This document shows, piece by piece, positions 35,855-44,239 of a stretch of DNA of 64,000 bases (positions are counted from its first letter, which is position 1; each line of letters begins with the position of its first letter). The position numbers and the translations under genes are program-made. The DNA comes from an uncultured Oscillospiraceae bacterium. GTDB lineage: Bacteria > Bacillota > Clostridia > Oscillospirales > Ruminococcaceae. The notes under the pieces were generated by a model that searched no databases, had not been told where the DNA came from, and worked only from the letters and a program-made list of their open reading frames with translations. The stretch spans positions 1-64,000 of the forward strand of contig CAJTMU010000008.1 of NCBI GenBank assembly GCA_910577365.1. The letters run 5' to 3'.

Positions 35855-35872
35855 CACCAGTGAAAGAAATTT

Positions 35873-36715
35873 ATGGACAGACTTTTGATAGTTGACGGCA
35901 GCAATCTGCTGTTTCAGATGTTTTTCGGTATGCCCGCAAGAATTGTGAATGAGCGTGGAAAAGCTATTCACGGTACTCTCGGGTTTGTGGGAGCGCTTTT
36001 GAAAATCATTCGGGCAACAAAGCCAACGCATATTGCGGTACTGTTCGACGGGGAACACGAAAACGCCCGTTCGGCTGACGATCCCGACTACAAATCAAAC
36101 CGACCGGACTACGGTCAAGCTCCGCCGGAGGAAAATCCCTTTTCACAGCTGCCTGATATATTTGCCGCTCTCGGCTTTCTCAATATAAAATACGCGGAAA
36201 CCGCCGACTGCGAAGCCGACGATTGGATAGCGGGCTACGCGCTGACCTGCGGTACAAAAGCGGAAGTTATAATTTCCTCATTTGACAGCGACTTCTTTCA
36301 GCTTATAACTGACAAGGTGTCCGTGCTGAGATACCGCGGAAAAAACACCGTAATATGCACGCCCGACTACATAAAAGAAAAACTGTGTATCCTGCCCTCG
36401 CAGTACGCGGATTTTAAATCGCTTACGGGAGACAAGGCGGATAATATCAAGGGAGCGCAAGGGATAGGTCCGAAAACAGCGGCGTTGCTCCTGAATAAGT
36501 TCGGCACGCTTGAAAACGTTATTGCCAACGCCGAAAAGATAAAAAAGCCGTCCGTCGGAAGCTCCGTAACGGAAAGCGCGGGGCGGCTGAAAACAAACTA
36601 TAAGCTTATCAAGCTCGGCGGCGGTTCGCCGCTGCCGTTTTGCATGAGCGAGCTTGGATATACCCGTAAAGATATCACGACAAACGAGGTCTTGCGCGGG
36701 ATAGGATTAAGGTGA
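35873..36715 (+). CDS. 5'-3' exonuclease (Pol I N-domain / FEN family)
   Basis: The 280-residue stand-alone flap nuclease begins MDRLLIVDGSNLLFQMFFGM. It has the acidic metal-binding sites LFDGEHENARSADDP, ADCEADDWIAGYA and SSFDSDFFQL, and the helix-hairpin-helix GDKADNIKGAQGIGPKTAALL. It cleaves 5' flaps and RNA primers. Part of the 3' end is duplicated about 630 bases downstream. It begins 18 bases after punA. Confidence 0.9.
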   Translation: MDRLLIVDGSNLLFQMFFGMPARIVNERGKAIHGTLGFVGALLKIIRATKPTHIAVLFDGEHENARSADDPDYKSNRPDYGQAPPEENPFSQLPDIFAALGFLNIKYAETADCEADDWIAGYALTCGTKAEVIISSFDSDFFQLITDKVSVLRYRGKNTVICTPDYIKEKLCILPSQYADFKSLTGDKADNIKGAQGIGPKTAALLLNKFGTLENVIANAEKIKKPSVGSSVTESAGRLKTNYKLIKLGGGSPLPFCMSELGYTRKDITTNEVLRGIGLR

Positions 36716-36793
36716 GAGGCGCGGAGCGCCGTCCCATAAGCGATTTGTACAAATCGTTTATGGAAAGGTCGCTCAGATACGCTTCGGGCGGCG
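36643..36793 (+). repeat. left copy of a duplicated segment with a long palindrome
   Basis: The segment covers the last part of the exonuclease gene and a palindrome CCATAAGCGATTTG / CAAATCGTTTATGG (36734-36763). It ends in GCTTCGGGCGGCG. It recurs at 37270-37393 with small deletions and substitutions. Confidence 0.75.
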
Positions 36794-36898
36794 ATACGAG
36801 TAAAAAGCAAAGCGTTTGTGAGCGGTTTGTACCGGCAAGTCGGGATTGAACATTTACCATAAATTTTGCGTTTTACATTGTAGCAGGAGGTTTATTGT

Positions 36899-37198
36899 AT
36901 GTTTGAAGAAATATCATTTCCTGAACATGAATATGAATCAATTCAAAATTATTTAAGCAAACTGGGGTATTGTTATACCACCAGGGTATATAAAGAAATC
37001 GGAAAATATAAAGTCGGGGAATTATATATTGCCCCATGGGGTGATGTGTTGAAAATAGACGAAGTAAAAACATACTGGAAAGTATCAGATCGCCCTTTCT
37101 ATGATGAAATGAGTGATGACGAAAAGACAGAAATCCGTAAATATTCAGAAGATATAGGATTACCATATGAATTTATAAAATTTTCCAAAAGCAAATAA
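36899..37198 (+). CDS. small AT-rich protein, possibly ASCH/PUA-like
   Basis: The 99-residue protein (MFEEISFPEHEYESIQNYLS at the start) contains YTTRVYKEIGKYKVGELYIA and PFYDEMSDDEKTEIRKYSE, reminiscent of ASCH-domain proteins that may bind RNA. The resemblance is by eye only. AGGAGG precedes the ATG. The gene and its flanks are much more AT-rich than the surroundings and lie between two copies of a duplicated segment, suggesting insertion. Confidence 0.65.
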   Translation: MFEEISFPEHEYESIQNYLSKLGYCYTTRVYKEIGKYKVGELYIAPWGDVLKIDEVKTYWKVSDRPFYDEMSDDEKTEIRKYSEDIGLPYEFIKFSKSK

Positions 37199-37269
37199 TA
37201 TATCAACAGCAGCGAATTTTTGTTTGAAGAATTGCTATATGACTGCAAATTCTGCAGCAAATCTAATTG

Positions 37270-37393
37270 TATGAGCGAGCTATACCCGCAAAGATATGGT
37301 CTTGCGCGGGATATGGTTAAGGTGAGCGCTGCCCCATAAGCGATTTGGACAAATCGTTTATGGGACGGTCGCTCGGATATGCTTCGGGCGGCG
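37270..37393 (+). repeat. right copy of the duplicated segment
   Basis: It repeats ATACCCGCAAAGATAT, GGTCTTGCGCGGGATA and the palindrome CCCATAAGCGATTTG / CAAATCGTTTATGGG (37333-37364), then GCTTCGGGCGGCG. It matches 36643-36793, including a fragment of the exonuclease coding end that is not translated here. Confidence 0.75.
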
Positions 37394-37517
37394 CGTCTGA
37401 TTTTTTTAAAGGAGTGGTTTTATGTCGGTGGCAAGGAACGCGGAGTGTCTCGGAAAATGAGGCGCAAGGTAAGGGACACTTACGGTCCCGCACAATAATC
37501 GGAAAGGAGTGTGTTTT

Positions 37518-37565
37518 ATGTTGCACAATGGAATTGAATTTGATCGGGAGGTAGTCGGCGAATAG
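37518..37565 (+). CDS. possible 15-residue peptide
   Basis: AAAGGAG lies 8 bases before an ATG that opens MLHNGIEFDREVVGE. It is upstream of the RNHCP gene and a GGGAGG/CCTCCC hairpin overlaps its end. It could be a leader peptide. Nothing beyond the ribosome site supports translation. Confidence 0.25.
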   Translation: MLHNGIEFDREVVGE

Positions 37566-37628
37566 ACCGAACCCGCCTCCCGCCGATTGCTTGAACATTC
37601 TAAGGCAAATTTATGGGAGGAAACTCAA

Positions 37629-37976
37629 TTGAATAAAAAATCTTTTAACTGCAAAGCCTGCGGAGCGACAGTCGAATTGTCGGGCGCGGGAAGCGAACAC
37701 AGGAATCACTGCCCCTATTGTCTATGCAGCCTGCACCTCGACAACGAGCCGGGCGACAGAGCGGCAGACTGCGGCGGCGTGATGGAGCCTGTGGGGGTCT
37801 GGGTAAGAAAGAGCGGCGAGTGGGCGGTAATTCACCGCTGCCGCCGCTGCGGAACACTCAGCTCAAACAGAATAGCAGCGGACGATAACCCGATAAAGCT
37901 GATGAGCATCGCGCTGAAGCCGCTGACGTCCCTGCCGTTCCCCGTGGAACACCTGTCGCGTATGATAGGCGATTAA
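37629..37976 (+). CDS. RNHCP zinc-ribbon domain protein
   Basis: The 115-residue protein has FNCKACGATVELSG, EHRNHCPYCLCSLHLDNEPG, CGGVMEPVGVWVRKSGEW, HRCRRCGTLSSNRIAADDNP, the signature of the RNHCP family with two zinc sites. Function is not known. The start is the TTG at 37629 with GGGAGG 8 bases upstream, and no ATG is placed suitably. Confidence 0.85.
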   Translation: MNKKSFNCKACGATVELSGAGSEHRNHCPYCLCSLHLDNEPGDRAADCGGVMEPVGVWVRKSGEWAVIHRCRRCGTLSSNRIAADDNPIKLMSIALKPLTSLPFPVEHLSRMIGD

Positions 37977-37986
37977 GTTAAAATCC

Positions 37987-38015
37987 TGCCCGCACCCTGA
38001 AATAGGGCGCGGGCA
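37987..38015. terminator. hairpin terminator between convergent genes
   Basis: TGCCCGC-A-CCCT, loop GAAAT, AGGG-C-GCGGGCA: strong stem with one internal mismatch. It serves the RNHCP gene and possibly the convergent lipoprotein gene. Confidence 0.7.
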
Positions 38016-38050
38016 TTTCATAATAAAAGCGGTGTGCGAATTTCGGTAAT

Positions 38051-39409
38051 TCAGGCAGGATAATTGACATTGGCGATATAATAGATATAATCCCCGTCGG
38101 CTTCGTCTGTTATCTTCATTGTGCCGTCGGAAATATAACTCATATCGGAATAGCGCCGTTCGGCTTCCGCGGCTTCACCCGTGACAAGGTTTAAAACGCC
38201 CGTGAAATAATCGCGGATATCTATCCACAGCATATCTCCGTCAAGCATGAGCGTTCCCAGATTGTACACTATATCTCCCGTAAGCTCGGCGTTAAGTGCT
38301 CTCAGATCGTAAACGCGCTCCGAACCGTCGGCGATATTTATCACCCTTACCGCGGGCAGACACTGCGGCTCTTTGAGATCGCCGTCGTTTGCAAAGCACA
38401 CGCTCCATTTGTCGCTGTTTCTTTGAGCGTACCCGTCGGCAAAGGCAAGGGAACTGTCCTCGGTCAGCGTTCGGGATTTAATATCGTATACCTTTGGTAT
38501 GCCGTCCTCCTTATACTCTATCCTGTCCCCGATAAGCCTTAACGGCTCGCTGCCCAAAGGATACCACCGCACGTCAGAATAAAATACCTCTTCGGTGTCG
38601 AGAACCAGAACCGTTTGAGTGCCGTTTCCGCATATGATGTAGTCGTCGCTCACAGCGGTGATAAGCCCGTAGTTTATCAGCCCGTCATAAGCTATCACCA
38701 TTTGAGTTTCACCCGTTTGCATATTGACTTTTTTCAGCCCGCTGCCGCAGTTTATATAAAGCTCTCCGCGGCTGTAAACGGCATTGTTCACGGAGTTTCC
38801 GTAAATCTGTTCGGGTATGAGGTCGAACGTCCGCGCTATCTCCCCGTCCTTAATCATCATCAGCCGCGAAAGAAAAGAACCTTTCACGCCGTACATCTGA
38901 TAGTTCTGCACCGCGAGCCAGTCCGCCTCCTCTGTACACATTGGTATGAAGAACGGTGATACTTCCGCAATATAATTGCGTTCGCGTATAGCCTCAAGCT
39001 TCTCACCCGAAAACTCATCAAACTTGTCCTCAACATACTGAGCGCAGCTGTCGTAATAATCGAGCGCGGTCACGTCAAAGCAGATGTCATAACCTATTTC
39101 GTTCTTGATTTTATTTAGGCTCACTCCTCCCGAAAGGTCAAGGGTCACCTTTTGAGAAGATAATTCGGGAACCAGCCATTCGGGGTTATCGGATACATAT
39201 TCATTTTCGGTATCGTCCGACGTTTCGGCGGCTACGGCGGTTTCGGGCGCGGGAGGAACGTCCCCGAACGTCTGTTCCGTTTCTTGGCTGTCAGTGTCGG
39301 CTTGGATTTCGGAATTGTCTGAAATCGCGAAGCTTTCGGAAATATCCGAGCAGCCGCTCAAAGCGGTGAGAACGGTAAAAAAACATAAAAGTAAAACTGA
39401 TTTTTTCAT
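38051..39409 (-). CDS. lipoprotein of unknown function, paralogue of the gene at 17.2-18.6 kb
   Basis: The 452-residue protein has a lipoprotein signal (LLLCFFTVLTALSGC) and an acidic linker. The same fold-like blocks as the first copy follow: VTLDLSGGVSLNKIKNEIGY, FDVTALDYYDSC, ERNYIAEVSPFF, EEADWLAV, GSERVYDLRAL, and the C-terminal YYIANVNYPA. No catalytic motif is seen, and a beta-propeller is likely. AAGGAG precedes the ATG and it has its own consensus promoter. Neither copy has shared neighbours, so the family is defined by sequence alone. Confidence 0.8.
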   Translation of the reverse strand: MKKSVLLLCFFTVLTALSGCSDISESFAISDNSEIQADTDSQETEQTFGDVPPAPETAVAAETSDDTENEYVSDNPEWLVPELSSQKVTLDLSGGVSLNKIKNEIGYDICFDVTALDYYDSCAQYVEDKFDEFSGEKLEAIRERNYIAEVSPFFIPMCTEEADWLAVQNYQMYGVKGSFLSRLMMIKDGEIARTFDLIPEQIYGNSVNNAVYSRGELYINCGSGLKKVNMQTGETQMVIAYDGLINYGLITAVSDDYIICGNGTQTVLVLDTEEVFYSDVRWYPLGSEPLRLIGDRIEYKEDGIPKVYDIKSRTLTEDSSLAFADGYAQRNSDKWSVCFANDGDLKEPQCLPAVRVINIADGSERVYDLRALNAELTGDIVYNLGTLMLDGDMLWIDIRDYFTGVLNLVTGEAAEAERRYSDMSYISDGTMKITDEADGDYIYYIANVNYPA

Positions 39410-39449
39410 GATGACACTCCTTTTGACGAAAAAATGCGGATACAGCTAA

Positions 39450-39478
39450 ATTATAATATATAAACCGTTTTTTGTCAA
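39450..39478 (-). promoter_or_regulatory. sigma-A promoter of the second lipoprotein gene
   Basis: On the minus strand: TTGACA (39473-39478), a 17-base spacer, TATAAT (39450-39455), a consensus match. Confidence 0.8.
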
Positions 39479-39512
39479 GCCGCGGACAGGCTAACAATTT
39501 TTAATTGCCCTG

Positions 39513-39541
39513 TTGCATTTTTTGGGATAAAATGTTATAAT
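39513..39541 (+). promoter_or_regulatory. sigma-A promoter of the 238-residue membrane protein
   Basis: TTGCAT (39513-39518), a 17-base spacer, TATAAT (39536-39541), 35 bases before the start codon and divergent from the lipoprotein promoter. Confidence 0.7.
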
Positions 39542-39576
39542 AAACTTAAAGAGTATTTTTCGGGAAAGGATATCAT

Positions 39577-40293
39577 ATGTCATTTTCAAACAAAAAAAAG
39601 GAGCTTCTGATGTCGACCGAGGCAAGGCTGGCGCAGATGCTGTCTGAAATGAACGAAAGCAGGCGCGGCGGGGAAGCGGGAAAATTGGTGTGCGAAACGG
39701 AATGCACAATGTCGCGTATCCGCTCCTACTCGGATTTTTTGTATATACTGCGCGTTAAGCCGCTCCAGACCGTGTGTTATTACGGCGCGGGCGCGTTCCT
39801 GCTGCTGACGCTGAGCGCACTGTGGTGCAGAGAGTGGATTCTCGCGGTGATTTTCGCGGTGATTTTTGTCATTCTTGCCACCCTGCCGCACAACATGAGG
39901 ATACAATATTTTAACCGCCGTGCGGACGAAATGGAGCAATCCTACGGAAAGGTGATAAATGCGGAATTCGGCGAGGAAATATCCCTTAAAATAACCGAAG
40001 CGCCCCCGCACACAACCGAACTCGACGAAAACGGTGAGTCCACGACCCGCCGCACCTCGCTCCCAACGGAAAACGCCGAGATAACCGAGATACCGCTTCC
40101 CTATGACCGCGTATCGCTTGCCGTTGAATGTTCCCACAGCTTTTACATCTTCCCCGTAGATGAAAAGAAGCGCGCTATGGAAACGATCATATGCGACAAA
40201 ACCCAATTCCTGTGCGGTACTCCCATGGAGCTGCGCGATACGCTGGCAAAAAAATGCGGAAAAAGGTTTAAAATCAAAACAAAGAAAAGCTGA
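39577..40293 (+). CDS. membrane protein, YcxB-like
   Basis: The 238-residue protein has a charged N-terminus and two adjacent membrane helices (about 65-85 and 90-108, GAFLLLTLSALWCREWILAV). A cytosolic domain ends in YDRVSLAVECSHSFYIFPVD and a basic KKCGKRFKIKTKKS tail. The arrangement resembles YcxB-like proteins, but the resemblance is weak. AAAGGA precedes the ATG. Confidence 0.65.
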   Translation: MSFSNKKKELLMSTEARLAQMLSEMNESRRGGEAGKLVCETECTMSRIRSYSDFLYILRVKPLQTVCYYGAGAFLLLTLSALWCREWILAVIFAVIFVILATLPHNMRIQYFNRRADEMEQSYGKVINAEFGEEISLKITEAPPHTTELDENGESTTRRTSLPTENAEITEIPLPYDRVSLAVECSHSFYIFPVDEKKRAMETIICDKTQFLCGTPMELRDTLAKKCGKRFKIKTKKS

Positions 40294-40322
40294 CAAATGC
40301 AGAAATATCTGTAAATACAAGG

Positions 40323-40350
40323 AGGGTGAAAGCCGCAAGTCTTTCACCCT
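40323..40350. terminator. hairpin between convergent genes
   Basis: AGGGTGAAAG (40323-40332) and CTTTCACCCT (40341-40350) form a perfect 10-bp stem between convergent genes. Confidence 0.6.
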
Positions 40351-40367
40351 TCCGCTATTAAATAATA

Positions 40368-41222
40368 TCAGACTTTTTCGACGGGAATCCATATCTCAAC
40401 TATGGAATCTGATTCATTTTCATTAAAGCGCTCGTCGTAATACTCAACGCAATAATGCATATTTTCATTGAAAAGCCTTTCGGAATAACCTTGGTCATTT
40501 GTTTTCAGCCATTCGTCCATGGCGCTGTTTTCGCTCTCATACCCGCTCGATACATATACGTCAAAAGAGGCATATTTTGACGCGGGCAATTCAAATATGG
40601 AATATGCGGGGTCTATATTTCCTTTGTCCGAAACGGAACAGCCCACATACACCGTGCATTTATCGCCCTCATATACCCTTATTTCGTATCCGTTATCGGA
40701 TAAAGCGTTTTTTAGCGGCTTTTCACTGTATAATTTCCCAAAGGTCTGCCACACCTCTCCCGTTCTGTTGCCGTCACCGTGCGTTCCCGCAATTATTATT
40801 GCGCCACGCTTAATAATATTTGGATTCAAAAAAGTCCCTCCCCTCAATCTGTTGGTAAATTTCATAATCAACTCTTCTGCGGTTACCACTACCGGCTGAT
40901 ACTTCTGTGCCCTGTATTCGCTCGGAGATATTCCCTGCACGTTCTTAAAAGTCCTCGAAAAAGTCTGCGGCGAATCAAAGCCGCAATCCAAAGCAATTTC
41001 CAATATGGACTTTTCGGTACCGCAAAGCTGTCCGCACGCATAAAGAACACGCCTGTCCCGTATATAGACCGCCAACGGTTTCCCTACGATTACGGAAAAA
41101 AGTCTGTGAAAATAAAAAGGGGAAAGATAAAATTTTTTTGACAGCATTTCAAGGGTTATAGTCTCATTAAAATGCTCGTCAATATATTTTAAGGCTTCGC
41201 TTATTTGAGAAAAGTTCTTCAA
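40368..41222 (-). CDS. AraC-family regulator with GyrI-like effector domain
   Basis: The 284-residue protein has the paired helix-turn-helix of AraC at residues 1-105 (LEMLSKKFYLSPFYFHRLF, GFDSPQTFSRTFKNVQGISP). A GyrI-like ligand-binding domain spans about 125-284 (DPAYSIFELPASKYASFDVY and VEIWIPVEKV). This architecture resembles Rob/SoxS-like drug-response regulators. It sits near the MATE efflux gene, which may be a target. Confidence 0.88.
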   Translation of the reverse strand: MKNFSQISEALKYIDEHFNETITLEMLSKKFYLSPFYFHRLFSVIVGKPLAVYIRDRRVLYACGQLCGTEKSILEIALDCGFDSPQTFSRTFKNVQGISPSEYRAQKYQPVVVTAEELIMKFTNRLRGGTFLNPNIIKRGAIIIAGTHGDGNRTGEVWQTFGKLYSEKPLKNALSDNGYEIRVYEGDKCTVYVGCSVSDKGNIDPAYSIFELPASKYASFDVYVSSGYESENSAMDEWLKTNDQGYSERLFNENMHYCVEYYDERFNENESDSIVEIWIPVEKV

Positions 41223-41328
41223 CGTTTCACTTCCTTTCGCTGATTTTGCAGCTGCAATATAAGTATAGCAGAAAATAAGCGCTTTGTCTTAACAATTCTT
41301 GCCGATTTTTTGCGGCAAATACCAAAAT

Positions 41329-41352
41329 TACCGCACAGAAGGCTGTGCGGTA
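41329..41352 (-). terminator. terminator of the MATE transcript
   Basis: TACCGCACAG, loop AAGG, CTGTGCGGTA. On the minus strand it is followed by a T-containing run. It ends the MATE and 111-residue gene unit. Confidence 0.7.
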
Positions 41353-41390
41353 TTGTTTTATATTATTCAGGCGGCATTCATTTTTGCTTA

Positions 41391-41726
41391 TCAAATTCCC
41401 AGAATAGTGAAACATTCCTCCGATTTGAAAACCTCCGCCGCCCACGCGGAAACTTCCTCGTATAATTCTAAGCAGCTTCTGTCGCTTTGCCGTATAGCTT
41501 TTCCTATTTTCCCCCAATCAGCGGCGGAAACCTCTGTCGGTCCATACCTATCGTAGTCAGGGATTATCAGAAGAATTGCATCAACGAACCCGCCGCATTG
41601 GTCCAGCATATCATCGTGCAGAAATACCGAATCCTCTTTCCAGAAGGTCGCTCCGTCCCACTTTCCTCTGCAAAACTCATGATAACACGTGCCTTTTCTC
41701 TCGGAATTTTCAACAAAATATTTCAT
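41391..41726 (-). CDS. protein of unknown function, 111 residues
   Basis: I do not recognise it. It is acidic and aromatic (CRGKWDGATFWKEDSVFLHD, DAILLIIPDYDRYG) and could be an immunity-like or cytosolic domain. It follows the MATE gene by 24 bases on the same strand. The ribosome site is poor (GGGGGT), suggesting coupling to the MATE gene. Confidence 0.6.
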   Translation of the reverse strand: MKYFVENSERKGTCYHEFCRGKWDGATFWKEDSVFLHDDMLDQCGGFVDAILLIIPDYDRYGPTEVSAADWGKIGKAIRQSDRSCLELYEEVSAWAAEVFKSEECFTILGI

Positions 41727-41750
41727 TAGTTACCCCCAAACGGAGCTGCT

Positions 41751-43124
41751 TTACGCTTCACTATAATTATGCGGAAAATAAATACCTTTTTTGGCTATGG
41801 CATAATAGCCCAGCATCATTCCGCCGGTTATCACCCATGAAATGGGGTATACGATAAGCAGAGAGAGCAGACTGCCGAAGTGCGGGAAAATCAGATAGAC
41901 CCATATCACCCTGAACAACACTACGCCGACGACAGTAATGACCGCCGGTATTGCCGAGCGCCCCATTCCGCGCAGCGCAGAGCCGGTTATCTCATAGCTC
42001 GCGGTAATGAACAAAAACGGCAGTATGTACATTATCCTTACCATCGCAAACTCTATCTCAAGAGGCTTTACCGTATAAATTTTTATCAGGAAGCTGCTGC
42101 CCGCTATGAATATACCGCAAAGCACTATCATGCCGACAACGCTTTCCAGCAGGCACAGCCGCATGATTTTTTTACACCTGTCATATTTGCACGCGCCGTA
42201 ATTCTGCCCGATAAAAGTGACCGCCGACTGGCTGAAAGCACTCACGATAAAATATCCGAACATCTCAAAATTGAGCGCCGCCGTCATTCCGCCCACCGCG
42301 TCCGAGCCGAAGCTGTTTATCGCCGATTGCAGACAGATATTCGACAGCGAAAACACCGCCGACTGAAGCGCTGCGGGCGCTCCTATCCGCAGTATCCTTT
42401 TAAGGGATCTTCCCTCAATCCTGAGCTGCTTAAGATCAAGGCGTATGACGCTCGTTTCGCGGCAAAGAATGATTATAACCACGATCGAACTAAAAATATT
42501 TGAAACGACCGTAGCGACGGCAACTCCAGCCACGTCCATTTTAAACACTATCACAAGCAGAAGATTAAGGCATACATTAAGCACACCCGAGCCAATAAGG
42601 CAGAACATCGGACGTTTGGTATCCCCTATGCTGCGCAGTATAGCCGCTCCGTAGTTGTACGGTATTATAAAAGGCATTCCTATGCAATATATCCTAAGAT
42701 ACATCACCGCTCTGTCCAGAACGTCCGCGGGAGTGTCTATTAGCTCCAGCAGCGGTCTTGACAGCACAATACCCACCACTGCCGAAAAAATCCCGCAAAT
42801 AAGTGAGAACAGCATGGAGGTTTGCACAACGGGCTTTACCTCCTTGGTGTTCTGCTGCCCTATAAGCTGGGATATGACCACATTAGCCCCAACCGACAGA
42901 CCCACAAACAAATTTACAAACAGCCCCACAAGCACACTGTTGCTTCCTACCGCTGCAAGCGCACCGTCCCGCGCAAACCGCCCCGCCACCGCTACATCCG
43001 CGGAATTGAAAAGCTGCTGAAGCGAGCTGCTCGCGAATATCGGCAGCGCAAACATCACCAACTTCTTTGCCAGAGGTCCGTTTAGCATATCTATCCCATT
43101 TTTCTTTTTAACTTTCTCTGTCAT
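41751..43124 (-). CDS. MATE-family multidrug efflux protein
   Basis: The 457-residue protein has about 12 hydrophobic helices and the MATE blocks PIFASSSLQQLFNSADVAVA, GLSVGANVVISQLIGQQN and IPYNYGAAILRSIGDTKRP. It exports cationic drugs using a Na+ or H+ gradient. The AAGGAG before the ATG lies at the right end of an interspersed repeat. A GyrI-domain AraC regulator is encoded two genes downstream. Confidence 0.92.
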   Translation of the reverse strand: MTEKVKKKNGIDMLNGPLAKKLVMFALPIFASSSLQQLFNSADVAVAGRFARDGALAAVGSNSVLVGLFVNLFVGLSVGANVVISQLIGQQNTKEVKPVVQTSMLFSLICGIFSAVVGIVLSRPLLELIDTPADVLDRAVMYLRIYCIGMPFIIPYNYGAAILRSIGDTKRPMFCLIGSGVLNVCLNLLLVIVFKMDVAGVAVATVVSNIFSSIVVIIILCRETSVIRLDLKQLRIEGRSLKRILRIGAPAALQSAVFSLSNICLQSAINSFGSDAVGGMTAALNFEMFGYFIVSAFSQSAVTFIGQNYGACKYDRCKKIMRLCLLESVVGMIVLCGIFIAGSSFLIKIYTVKPLEIEFAMVRIMYILPFLFITASYEITGSALRGMGRSAIPAVITVVGVVLFRVIWVYLIFPHFGSLLSLLIVYPISWVITGGMMLGYYAIAKKGIYFPHNYSEA

Positions 43125-43135
43125 ATATTACTCCT

Positions 43136-43262
43136 TATTTGAAAAAATTTTCCGCACCGCTTCGTTTTCGGCTTTGCCGAAAACTGCGCTATCCTCACCG
43201 ATAAAGCTCCGCTACACTTCGCATTATCGGCGGCTTGCGGAAAATTCATGCGTGAGCGATAC
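43136..43262 (-). repeat. interspersed palindromic element, copy 7
   Basis: AATTTTCCGCA (43146-43156) and TGCGGAAAATT (43236-43246) are perfect 11-bp inverted repeats. Read on the minus strand the right end leads into the MATE ribosome site, closely resembling the end of the copy before 46053. Confidence 0.8.
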
Positions 43263-43451
43263 GTCGCCGCCCGCTTTCAGCGCCATTGCTCTCAATTTCA
43301 CCATCTTTGGGTAATTTGCGCAAAATAAAAATAACGCCCAACAGCGTCATTCTGTTACTATGTGCTTTTCCTTTTTATTATAGTACAAAATATTCAAATT
43401 GTCAATGCCTGTTTTAGGAAGTTTTATAATATAAAAAATTTTTAAACCCTC

Positions 43452-43487
43452 TTGACAAAACATTAAAATAAGTATATACTGTATATA
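43452..43487 (+). promoter_or_regulatory. promoter and palindromic operator of the Ytr-like operon
   Basis: TTGACA (43452-43457), a 17-base spacer, TATACT (43475-43480). The perfect palindrome TATATAC-T-GTATATA (43473-43487) covers the -10 box and would let a GntR repressor block transcription. Confidence 0.75.
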
Positions 43488-43605
43488 GAACATATGAACA
43501 CATTAAAACTCTGCAAAGCTGTTGAAAACTGACTGACGATTCATGCGCCGCAGTATGAATGGCGGGAATGCGGAAATTCATAATTTTCGGACAAGGAGTG
43601 ATGAA

Positions 43606-43974
43606 TTGAAAATATTGCAGAACAGCGACGTTCCCATTTACAAACAGATAGCCTCTCAGTTTAAGGAGGATATTATGAGCGGGAAAATCTCTGAGGGAGA
43701 ATACCTGCCGTCTATTCGAGGGCTTGCACGGGATCTAAAGATAAGCGTGATAACCACGATGAAAGCATACGAGCAGCTCTCGGAGGAGGGGTTGATATCC
43801 CCAGTGCAGGGCAAAGGCTATATGGTCAACGCACAGGACAGGGAAATGGTAAAGGAACAGCATCTGCGGCTGCTGGAGCAGCATTTGCAGAACGCAATGG
43901 ATTCCGCAAAGCTTGCGGGAGTATCCCGCGAGGAGCTGCTTAAAATGATAAACGTATTGTACGATACGAATTAG
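43606..43974 (+). CDS. GntR-family regulator, YtrA-like
   Basis: The 122-residue protein has a winged helix-turn-helix (VPIYKQIASQFKEDIMSGKI, YLPSIRGLARDLKISVITTM) and a short helical tail, the YtrA subfamily layout. YtrA represses an ABC transporter operon that is induced by cell-wall antibiotics. The TTG at 43606 was chosen because AAGGAG lies 7 bases upstream. Upstream ATGs lack such a site. The palindrome over the promoter is its likely operator. Confidence 0.88.
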   Translation: MKILQNSDVPIYKQIASQFKEDIMSGKISEGEYLPSIRGLARDLKISVITTMKAYEQLSEEGLISPVQGKGYMVNAQDREMVKEQHLRLLEQHLQNAMDSAKLAGVSREELLKMINVLYDTN

Positions 43975-43987
43975 GGAGGGTATTTAT

Positions 43988-44218
43988 ATGACAATCATGT
44001 CAAAGGACAGAAAAACCATAATCATGAAAATCAAAAGTATTCAGGTAGTGAAAAACTTCGGCGGTCCGAAGGACGGCAAGTATATTCTTATGGCAAACGG
44101 CGGGTTCGGCGAAGGAGTGATACTCGCGCAGTATGCTGAGGAGAAGAACGCAGTAGACGAGCTGGAAAAGATATATGCCGCCATTGCGGATGGCGCGTCG
44201 ACATACCGTGTCGACTGA
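43988..44218 (+). CDS. small protein in the Ytr-like operon
   Basis: The 76-residue protein (GGPKDGKYILMANGGFGEGV) has no membrane segment and no motif I can place. GGAGG precedes the ATG and it lies between the regulator and the ABC ATPase with short gaps, so it belongs to the operon. It could be a modulator of the regulator or transporter. Confidence 0.6.
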   Translation: MTIMSKDRKTIIMKIKSIQVVKNFGGPKDGKYILMANGGFGEGVILAQYAEEKNAVDELEKIYAAIADGASTYRVD

Positions 44219-44239
44219 TTTTAAAAGGAGAATAATGAT

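Noticed and set aside
41227..41517. A 96-residue minus frame near the AraC gene
   Set aside because: It overlaps the 111-residue gene and a terminator and has no ribosome site.
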